From NCBI GenBank assembly GCA_037176885.1, contig JAWWNJ010000086.1, positions 930,001-994,000 on the forward strand: 64,000 nucleotides of DNA, given 5' to 3'. Positions within the stretch are counted from its first letter, which is position 1, and the number at the start of each line of letters is the position of its first letter. Below the pieces are notes generated by a model. It had not been told where the DNA came from. It did not search any database and worked only from the letters and a program-made list of their open reading frames with translations. Of this stretch, positions 56,998 through 64,000 are shown one piece after another. This DNA comes from Favolaschia claudopus (taxonomy: Eukaryota; Basidiomycota; Agaricomycetes; Agaricales; Mycenaceae). Position numbers and translations under genes: made by a program.

Positions 56998-57460
56998 TGG
57001 TGCACATCGCATAGACACCACCAAATAGGTCCCATCACTGATGCCATCATTGATGTCTCAAATCGCCCAAGAACAAAAAACCAAATTTTATATTGCATTT
57101 TCTGTACTGAAATCTCATGGAGGGCTTCTTCAAAACGCTAGGGGAAGGACATAAGTTGCAGCCAATAGCTTTCCAACGACTTTGGAAGCATGTAACTCGG
57201 CGTCCGGACTTATGGCTACCCAATAAGGATATGTGTCGTAAGCACACGTGAGTGATTGATTGATTGTATCAGTGATGTCTCAAATCCATGCCGTGAAAAT
57301 ATATTTATTGTGAGTTTTGAGCGGATGAGAAAAATCCCTCTAGAGGGTTTAGTCTACTATCTAATCGGAGTGTTTTGGCCAGAGGATCAGGCGTGGGAAG
57401 GCTCTGATGTGGTGCAATAAATTTCGTTCCTGTTTGGTGGTGTTTATGCGATGTGCACCA
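56998..57460. mobile_element. TGGTGCACATC MITE, long copy
   Basis: 463 bp; inverted ends TGGTGCACATCGCATAGACA and complement ending TGCGATGTGCACCA, TA on both sides (56996-56997, 57461-57462). Short relative at 23217-23334. Confidence 0.85.
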
Positions 57461-57689
57461 TACGCGGGAGCTCTCGAAGGGATACCCGACATTCCCGAAT
57501 GTCGTCGAGCGTGCCAGCGAGGTACTTAGTGTCTGCGGACGACGAGGGGCAATTGGAGGGATGGCCGAGACAAGGTAGCCAGGATTTTGGAGGAAAGGGA
57601 ATCGGGTCGAAGTCTACGGCAAGCGTCATCAAAAGCTATCAAAAGCCTTATGTACTTGTCAAACGCGTACTCACAATAGTCGGCCAGCG

Positions 57690-57986
57690 TATGAACTCAT
57701 GATCGATCTCGTGCTGCCTGCCAAAATTCTCGCTGGATTCCGAATGTTTTGCCCGAATGAAAGTCTTGAGGACTGGGTTGAGCGGGTGCCAAATTGGCAG
57801 TCGGTGCGAGATGTAGCAGCAAAAGTCCACCAGCAGCTGTGCTCTGCACGACGCGTGTTAAAACTACGACGGCAGCCTCCCACGAAGCGCGGTCCCATCT
57901 TCGAGAACATCAGCCTGTTCGCTTCCTGGTGCCGCTTCGCTTCGGGGTTTGCGACTGTATCTTGTCTAAGATTGTGGGTAATATGA
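57690..57986 (+). CDS. Coding-looking fragment of unknown family
   Basis: Open frame after an AATAG acceptor-like site: DLVLPAKILAGFRMFCPNES, EDWVERVPNWQSVRDVAAKV, HQQLCSARRVLKLRRQPP, KRGPIFENISLF, ending at TGA 57986. The composition is protein-like and the last portion may belong to a gene cut short. I cannot name the family; a C-terminal part of a DUF6589-like protein is one weak possibility. Confidence 0.3.
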   Translation, partial: YELMIDLVLPAKILAGFRMFCPNESLEDWVERVPNWQSVRDVAAKVHQQLCSARRVLKLRRQPPTKRGPIFENISLFASWCRFASGFATVSCLRLWVI

Positions 57987-58229
57987 TGCCGAATCAAGCC
58001 CAGTATTCGCAGCAAGGTGGTGTACTAAGGGCTACTGACAGGGTTTCGTTTGCTCTGAGGCCAGACCTGAAGTAAAGGAGAATGAAAACAACGCACCGGT
58101 AGGCTGGAGTCCTTAGTGTGCAAAATTACTGCCAACTCTCGACATCCCCCACGCGGATCCCACTCGCTTCGATGGTACTTGGCTCGAAGATGGCGTAAAC
58201 AACGGAGGAGAGAGAGAGAGAGGTCGGTT

Positions 58230-58875
58230 AGATTATCAAATACTGCGAGATAGGCGGCATGGGGAGCGCCGGCTTTGAGCGCCACAAGCAATGAAATGTA
58301 TGCTGTCTGCAAATGCGAAGCCAGACCATGTAATCCCCCAGGCCCAATGGCAAAATCTTCGTCGAAGTCTGCCTCCAACTCGTCCGCCCCAATCTGCTCT
58401 GCCTGTCCCGCGAGACGCTTCCCCAATTTCGTGAGCATCAAGAATGGCTGACATATATTAGAGACTTTGCGGTAACCACCGGTGGCTATCGGTAGCTCCT
58501 CGTGTGCAATAGTTTTTTGAGCCTCCGGCTCAAGGTAGCCACCACTGCATCCTGTCAATAAGACGTACAAATGGTGGCTAATCCACCCAGAGGCTGTCAT
58601 CCGGTCCCGAGAAAAATTAGCCACCAATAGCCACCAGTGGCTACCGCAAGTCTCTATTAGACTCAATGAAGGACAGAACTTGAGCACCAGTGAGGACACT
58701 GGCCTCCGGAGACGCACTGAACTGTACGAGGAGGCGCGCACCCAGTTCAGCGGCCTTGTTTGCCGAAATGAACGGACTGTCCCCTTCGTTGTCCGCCCAC
58801 TTCAGACCAACGTCAGTTTGACTGCGTTTCTGTGAAAAGTGAAATCACTCACATCAATGGCACGTCGAGACGCCT
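58230..58875 (-). pseudogene. Open reading frame of unknown function interrupted by a MITE
   Basis: Minus strand: VGLKWADNEGDSPFISANKA, ELGARLLVQFSASPEASVL, GAQVLSFIESN, then a 194-bp MITE, then ICQPFLMLTKLGKRLAGQAE, ADELEADFDEDFAIGPGGLH and VALKAGAPHAAYLAVFDNL. With the MITE and one TA left out, the frame is continuous, so the MITE entered a coding exon. Family not recognised. Confidence 0.5.
58461..58654. mobile_element. GAGACTTGCGG MITE, 194 bp
   Basis: Inverted ends GAGACTTTGCGGTAACCACC and complement ending GGCTACCGCAAGTCTC (about 35 bp, a few changes), with TA on both sides (58459-58460, 58655-58656). Many GGTGGCTA/TAGCCACC motifs inside. Confidence 0.8.
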
Positions 58876-59099
58876 TCGCATCGGGCTGTTGCATATTGTG
58901 CAGCAGGGGCACCATTGTGAGGTGTGTCTGTGGCACAACTGACCCAGAGTCCTGCCACAGCCGTCAATGTCAATCATGGCACAAAGAAAGCGAGTGAAAA
59001 CACTAAACGCTATCCCCCCAACACCTGTGCTGGGAAAGGGAGACTAGAGATTGCATCGTTGGGGAGGTGGTGGCTGTTATGATCAGATAGGATCAGAGA

Positions 59100-59640
59100 T
59101 CAATGATAGGAACATGTAGGACCAACTGATGATGGATCCCACACTATTGATGGCATCAATGAGTGAGAGAATGTCAGAGGCAAAACCCACTTCCAACACG
59201 ACGAGACAAGTCTCGCCCAGCTCCCCCGCAAACCAATAAGTCCTCGAAGCTTGTCCACAGTAGGACGAGCCAGGGCTTGGGTGAGGATGTCTGCAAGCTG
59301 TTCACCAGTAGGCACATACTGCACTGAGATGAACCGCTTAGCAACCAGATCCCTAAGCCAATGAAAAGCTAGGTCCAAGTGCTTCATTCGTCCATGGTGC
59401 TCAGGGTTCTTAGCAACCTGGATGGCGGACTGGTTGTCCATGAGGAGAGGGGAAGGGCCAGACACTCCATCGCCCAGTTCATGAAGCATATTGCGCACCC
59501 ACTTGATCTCCTTCCCAGCTTCCACTGCAGCAAGATACTCTGCTTCAGTAGTGGAAAGAGACACAGTAGATTGCAACTTGCTTCTCCAACTCACTGGTCC
59601 ACCACACATCATCACCATATTGCCAGCTAGGCGGGGCGAG
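59100..59640 (-). pseudogene. copia RNase H fragment
   Basis: Minus frame: CGGPVSWRSKLQSTVSLSTT, EAEYLAAVEAGKEIKWVRNM, LLMDNQSAIQVAKNPEHHGR, KHLDLAFHWLRDLVAKRFI, YVPTGEQLADILTQALARP. It then runs past a GGGGGAG polypurine-like stretch into probable LTR sequence and stops at 59100. It is a different copia family from the elements at 3-2894 and 63144-63505. The RT and integrase are absent; the 5' cut is near 59640. An LTR with the duplicated-leader architecture was not found downstream. Confidence 0.9.
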
Positions 59641-60089
59641 GCACGAGCCGCGTCTAGCGCAAGATAAGCTAGCGAGAGAGCGCAGGGAGCAATCTAATCT
59701 ACTGACGTCACAGAATCACAGGTCACATCGCTCTGCTCGGTACCACGACCTCGCGCCGCGCTGGCAATTTTTGCGCGCGTTTTCGACCCATCCTCACGCG
59801 TTTCTGTGGCGAATTTGCGCGCTTGCTGCCTGTAGCGTTGCTCACCTTCCTGTTGTTGTCTTCGTCACATCCTCTTTGCCATCAAACTCGACGAATCTGA
59901 TCAGCAGTCCTCTCGACGACTTTGCGCTCGCTCTGATAGCCCTGCACTGGCTGAAGACTGCTCTCTGGCGATGTTAGTCCTGTAGTTGCGTCACTGTGGA
60001 CGCGGTATGTTCCAATTATGATCCATCTTTCTTTCCTCTATCTTTCTTTTGTCTTCCCTCTATCTTTCTTTGGTTTCTATCTTTCTCTG

Positions 60090-60720
60090 TTTCTTATTCC
60101 TGCGTGCGCGGACCTGTACATCCGCGCCCGCTACCAACGCCGAGTGTCATATCGTGCGTGCTTTCTTTCTCTTAAAATTTTTCATACTTGCGTGCGCGGA
60201 CTTGTATGTCTGTGCCCGCTGCCAACGCCGAGTGTCATATCGCGCGTGATTTCTTTTTCTCTGTTTCCTATTCCTGCGCGCGCAGACTTGTACATCTGCG
60301 CCCGCTACCAACACCGAGTGTCATATCGTGTGTGATTTCTCTTTTTCTTTGTTTCTTATTTTTGCGTGCACGGACTTGTAAATCCGCGCTCGCTACCATC
60401 GCCGAGTGTCATATCGCGCGTGATTTCTTTTTTCTTTGTTTCTCATTCCTGCGCGCGCAGACTTGTACGTCTGCGCCCGCTACCAACACCGAGTGTCATA
60501 TCGTGTGTGATTTCCTTTTCTTTGTTTTTTATTCTGCGTGCACGGATTTGTAAATCTGTGCCCGCTACCATCGCCGAGTGTCATATGTGCGAGCTGTTTC
60601 TTTTATCCTTCTTTCAATTCCTGCGTGCGCGGACTTGTATGTCGGCGCGCGCTACCATCGCCGAGTGTCATATCGTGCGAGCCTTTCCTTCTAATTCTTT
60701 CTTCATATCCTGTGTGCACT
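60090..60720 (+). repeat. ~87-bp minisatellite, seven units, each with a hairpin
   Basis: Units begin at about 60101, 60189, 60275, 60363, 60450, 60535 and 60622. Each has TGCGNGCRCGGACTTGTA, a matching 3' arm, CGCTACCA and CGAGTGTCATATCG, then a T-rich spacer. The array lies between two copies of ACGCGGTATGTT (about 59999 and 60749). Frames through it (for example 60188-60553) are repeat-derived. Confidence 0.9.
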
Positions 60721-61505
60721 ACCATCACGTATTTCCGTCACCAAAAACGCGGTATGTTTCATTTATGATTCTTTCCTTGTCGCAGCGCTCCGGTTGGGGT
60801 GCCCGTCGCCACCTTCGCGTTTGCCGGTCGCGCTTCGCTTTGGAGCGCTGCTCCTGTTTGGGGGTCCGGCTGCTCGTTTCTGGCGTCGGTATCCCCCAGT
60901 CTCGTGTCGCGCTGGCCGCGGGCTGCACACACGAGTACGTCTCCTGCCCGGTGTCGCCTTTGTTGCGCTCTGGTTGTCGGGAGCGTCTCGTGCGAGCTAC
61001 GTCTCCCACTCCCCGGAGTTGCTTTTACTGCGCTCTCGGGGTCGGGAGCGTCTCACAAGGTGTGGGAAAGTCAAAATTTTGTAATCGTTTCCCGGCCCGC
61101 AAAAAAACTTGGTTTCTTCGGGAAACCACGGCAAACGACTCAGTTTGATTGTAGCTGTCGGACTTATAAAAATCTAAGCCATAGAATCAAAAATCAGTTT
61201 TCGGACCAAAAAAAATGACCGATTACACAGCCACCCACCTATAGCCGACGCCGAGAGCCTCGGACCGAGAGCAAAAGTCCATTTTTAGCGGTTTGTAGCC
61301 GAGTGGAAGTGGGTTTGGACCGCGAGGAGTCGGGAAAAGGGCAAAAAATACAGGAAATTTTTGAGCTCAAGGCCGAAAAAAATGACCGATTACGTAATAA
61401 AATGAGGTCTCAACGTCAATCCCATTCTTTTTTTCATCGGTTGGTCTCGAAGTCCAATTCTCAGCCAATCAGTCAGGGCACGTGTGTCGAAAAGGTGGCG
61501 GTGGG
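60721..61505. other. GC-rich stretch without a recognised gene
   Basis: Overlapping frames at 60794-61218 arise from GC-rich sequence with repeated GGGAGCGTCTC motifs; no domain seen. Confidence 0.35.
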
Positions 61506-61647
61506 CACGGAACCCCGCCATTCCAAGGGTGATGGCAAATCGGTCAGAATTCCCACGCTATCTATCGATCTCCGAGGGACCAGGGTAAATTCCTCTGAAT
61601 CAAACGCGTTTTCGGCATTGGAAAACCCTCGAAATGACCGATTTTTC
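61506..61647 (+). repeat. Dispersed GACCGATTTTTC repeat, copy d
   Basis: CGGAACCCCGCCATTCCAAG, GATGGCAAATCGGTCAGAAT, ACGCGTTTTCGGCA and AATGACCGATTTTTCC in family order. The motif ATGACCGATTAC also occurs nearby at 61216 and 61382. Confidence 0.8.
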
Positions 61648-61967
61648 CTTTTTCGCAACCACGTATCATATTAGCAAGAGGTGTCAGATCTCTGGGGCGA
61701 ACTTACTCGGCTAATGGGATCAAAAAGGTCACTCACAACCTCATACCACCCCCAGGCAGACGGTCAAACCGAGATATTAGCGTGTATTTGCAGCCCCCCA
61801 AAACACGATTTTTTGGCGGGAACCTTGGCGAGGTTATAGGCCCACTTTCACCGTCCACATCGACTTCCACACCACCCACTGCACCCACCATACTAGTCTC
61901 GTAAACCAGACTTTATACCGGGCGATGAGAAGACAGTCGTTCTCAAGATCTCAAGGACCTATATAAA

Positions 61968-62447
61968 GTCTGGGATTTGATGGGGGGTAGGTCAGTGAAG
62001 CGTCCGTGAGAGTGATGGGAGTGATACCGCTGCTGATGGCCGTCGCTTGCCTCGCCTTCTCTTTTCGGTCGCTCTCCAGAGCGACGTGCTCCTCGTCCTT
62101 TGCTTGCACTTCACGTATGATATATGATAACCCATGCTATAATCCACTACACTGATATATGGATGAAATCAACGTGTCTACCACGCTCTCAGACCCGTCG
62201 CGTCTTCAGTCGTCAATTCGCGTCAATGGTTACTAGATGCTCTCCTCCGGCGCCGATGCAAAGTACGCGTGGTTATAGGTTCCTGTAAGTATCCGGGAGT
62301 CCTGTCAGGGTGTCCGAGCTTCCGATATTGCCAGTGAGCGAACGGTTGACGGGAGAGTCGAAGAGAGATCACACTGCCGTTTGGCGGATCAGCTCAGCAT
62401 CACTCCCACGGACGCTTCACTGACCTACCCCCCATCAAATCCTAGAC
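61968..62447. mobile_element. Inverted-repeat element, ~480 bp
   Basis: About 48-bp arms, nearly identical: GTCTGGGATTTGATGGGGGG (61968) and complement ending CCATCAAATCCTAGAC (62447). No coding capacity; target duplication unclear. Confidence 0.65.
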
Positions 62448-63143
62448 TACCACCATACCACCCTTTCGCAGACGTCCGCCCCTCACCGCGCCTCCCGCGC
62501 CGCCGTCCACCACTCTCTTCGCGCGCCGCTTGCGCCCGTTTTCGGTTAGCGAGGAAAAAGTCGTCATCTTCACATCTCACCATCGCGACATCTCCCACAA
62601 TCATCATCCATCCGGAAGCAGAGCTTCAGGCTTTCGCGACCCGGATCTCTTCCAAAATCGATTCCCTTAACCACGATCTCTGCGCTACATTATCCATCCT
62701 AAATTATAGCAACACGGACTGGACAGCTTCGGTTAGGCTGCCCGGCACAACTGCCGAGCTGAGCGGTTCAGAGAGAGATGCCTCCGGGGTCCTGGCATCC
62801 CCAAACTGTCAATCCATCACGGCAATCACAGATGCCGCAGTGCCGTCTCGCCTAAACTATGTCCACTCCGTGTTGCCATACTAAATATCCTTGACATCCA
62901 TTTGCGACACCTCGCATCCAGCTCAATCCCGTCTTGCTACATCTCCGACGCGTCTACACACATTCTACACGCCCCTCAGGTCGGATTGGCCACCCAGTGG
63001 ACCGTCGCGCCGCCGGAGACCAGCCTCTGTGACAGCGTGTGCTCAAAGCGAGCACCGCGAGCTAGAGCACATAGCCGGCTAGCTAAGAGAGCGAGAAGGA
63101 AAGATGCCGATCACTGATCGCTGATCGACTCTCTCCTTCCGCT
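62448..63143. other. No recognised gene
   Basis: A 167-codon frame at 62381-62884 overlaps the right inverted repeat and is Pro/Arg/Ser-rich at its start; no domain is recognised. Confidence 0.35.
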
Positions 63144-63505
63144 CTCTCGACGAGAGTGAATACATTGGACTTGCAAATGCAGGACAACATCTAGCATGGT
63201 TAAGATCCTTTTTTGACGAACTAGGTCAACATCAGAGAAATCCCACTGAGTTGAGATGTGATACTCGAGCTGCCATTATTCTGTCCCAGGATCCACAATA
63301 CCGCGCTAGGACTCAGCATATACAAAGAAAATATCATTTTGTTCGTGATGACTTGGTTCGCACCGGAGAATGTATTGTCTTGTGGTATCCTACAGATGAA
63401 ATGGTGGCCGATATTTTCACAAAACCTTTATCTCATGACAAGCACTCCAAATTCTGTCTATCTATGGGACTACGGCCTGGGTCGAGTGGGGGTGTCAGAA
63501 TATGA
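63144..63505 (+). pseudogene. copia RNase H C-terminal fragment
   Basis: The frame runs from about 63144: SEYIGLANAGQHLAWLRSFF, DTRAAIILSQDPQYRARTQ, YHFVRDDLVRTGECIVLW, TDEMVADIFTKPLSHDKHSK, FCLSMGLRPGSSGGVRI, ending at TGA 63503-63505 inside the LTR start. These are the end of copia RNase H (D at DTRAAI, TKPL motif). Everything upstream of the last ~120 codons is missing. The GAGTGGGGG polypurine tract precedes LTR B. Confidence 0.93.
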
Positions 63506-63794
63506 ATTATTCCGGGTAGCCGCCCCGCCGCTCCGGCCCTTGATAGATATCTGATACTTATCATACAGCCTTGTTCTTACATATAAACCGTGCTCGTCTG
63601 TCCACCTCAGTCTTTCATCCCACATTGCGGGAGACTGAGGGTGAGTTCTCTATCTATCTACCTACTTGTATTTACTTACTCATTGTGTAGTTATTGCGCC
63701 TTCCGCGCATTTTCAGGTATTTAATATATAGTCTTTCATCCCACATTGCGGGAGACTGAGGTTATTGCGCCTTCCGCATTTTCAGATTCTGTTA
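63493..63794 (+). mobile_element. copia LTR (LTR B) with duplicated leader, shared by two internal regions
   Basis: Starts TGTCAGAAT after the polypurine tract and ends ATTCTGTTA (imperfect complement), 302 bp. TATAAA at 63582-63587 is 27 bp before the A of CCTCAGTC (63609). Order: E1 63609-63640, intron-like GTGAGT...GTGTAG 63641-63690 (50 nt), E2 63691-63716, spacer GTATTTAATATAT 63717-63729, E1 again 63730-63761 (identical), E2 again 63762-63785 (two bases shorter), tail to 63794. The second copy lacks exactly the 50-nt segment. Confidence 0.85.
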
Positions 63795-63808
63795 GGTTAT
63801 GGGCCACC
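63795..63808 (+). other. Primer-binding site, initiator tRNA-Met half-tRNA type
   Basis: GGTTATGGGCC directly after the LTR is complementary to the anticodon-loop region of eukaryotic initiator tRNA-Met. Drosophila copia is known to prime from a 5' half of that tRNA with a GGTTATGGGCCC site. It marks LTR B as a 5' LTR for sequence leaving the window. Confidence 0.75.
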
Positions 63809-63969
63809 GAGCGCTAGCTCTCTGAAGACGTACCTATTGGAAGACTCACCTGCTCGCTCATCAGAGCTCGAAGCATCACAAGCACAGACTTGTATCAATC
63901 AATCAATCACACGACCTGTTGCTGAAATTCCCTCGGACTCTGGTTATCTCACCTCGGACTTCTCACACA

Positions 63970-64000
63970 ATGTCAACTGCGGCAAACTCGGCTTCTTCTG
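63970..64000 (+). CDS. Start of copia gag, 3' partial
   Basis: ATG 63970 opens MSTAANSASS up to the window end, 175 bp downstream of the primer-binding site, the position expected for gag. Only ten codons are visible, so the identity rests on position. Confidence 0.5.
   Translation, partial: MSTAANSASS

Noticed and set aside
60188..61148. Long plus-strand frames of 121 and 260 codons
   Set aside because: They are generated by the ~87-bp minisatellite and GC-rich flank; repeats of the peptide follow the DNA repeat.
62381..62884. 167-codon frame starting MADQLSITPT
   Set aside because: Its first part is the right inverted repeat of the 61968-62447 element and the rest shows no domain.

Overview
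The window is a stretch of fungal chromosome, almost certainly from a mushroom-forming basidiomycete (Agaricomycetes). The evidence is GT-AG introns of about 50 nt, a KDZ transposase remnant, a DUF6589 protein, a truncated TLH/RecQ-like helicase, a tyrosine recombinase, and Ty1/copia, Ty3/gypsy and non-LTR reverse transcriptases, all embedded in nested MITE-type elements. It is a transposon graveyard with few plausible host genes. No ribosomal RNA, complete tRNA, CRISPR array or bacterial operon is visible.

Layout. 0-3.3 kb: intact 3' part of a copia element with its 3' LTR. 3.3-12.9 kb: gene-poor, with a 916-bp hAT-like element, MITEs, a duplicated 0.5-kb segment and a SINE-like sequence. 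12.96-17.86 kb: three near-identical 1,555-bp tandem units enclosed by inverted repeats. 18-22.3 kb: MITEs, a KDZ transposase tail (minus) and an unrecognised multi-exon gene (plus). 23-27.8 kb: a SAP-like gene (minus), an AT-hook-bearing TIR element and a gypsy RT fragment. 30.9-34 kb: an ankyrin-repeat fragment, then a pile of nested TIR elements. 34.49-39.23 kb: a 4.7-kb element with ~330-bp terminal inverted repeats that holds a two-exon forkhead gene at its right inner edge; it contains a solo copia LTR and further MITEs. 39.2-40.4 kb: broken tyrosine recombinase. 43-48 kb: CACTA-like element and a non-LTR pol pseudogene split by a 522-bp element. 50-54.8 kb: a degraded DUF6589 gene converging on a RecQ-like helicase pseudogene, the latter split by a second copy of the same 0.5-kb element. 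55-59 kb: MULE-like foldback element, more MITEs, gene fragments. 59-64 kb: copia RNase H fragments, an ~87-bp minisatellite, and a copia LTR that joins an upstream pol end to a downstream primer-binding site and gag start.

The most unusual signal is in the copia LTRs. Three LTRs with unrelated sequence (2902-3252, 37410-37737, 63493-63794) share one architecture: a TATA box, ~30 bp later an Inr-like start, a ~32-nt leader exon able to form a hairpin, a 50-57 nt GT-AG intron, a short second exon, a GT-led AATATA-containing spacer, and then a second copy of exon 1 + exon 2 with the intron precisely absent. Each LTR therefore carries an unspliced copy and a spliced-looking copy of its own RNA leader in tandem. 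This implies that spliced 5' leader RNA is copied back into the LTR during reverse transcription.

Target-site duplications found by eye date many insertions relative to each other: 5 bp for the solo LTR, 8 bp for three hAT-like elements, 9 bp for two related elements, 11 bp for the foldback element, 3 bp for the CACTA-like element, TA for many mariner-like MITEs. All domain names rest on motif recognition from reading; no database search was run.
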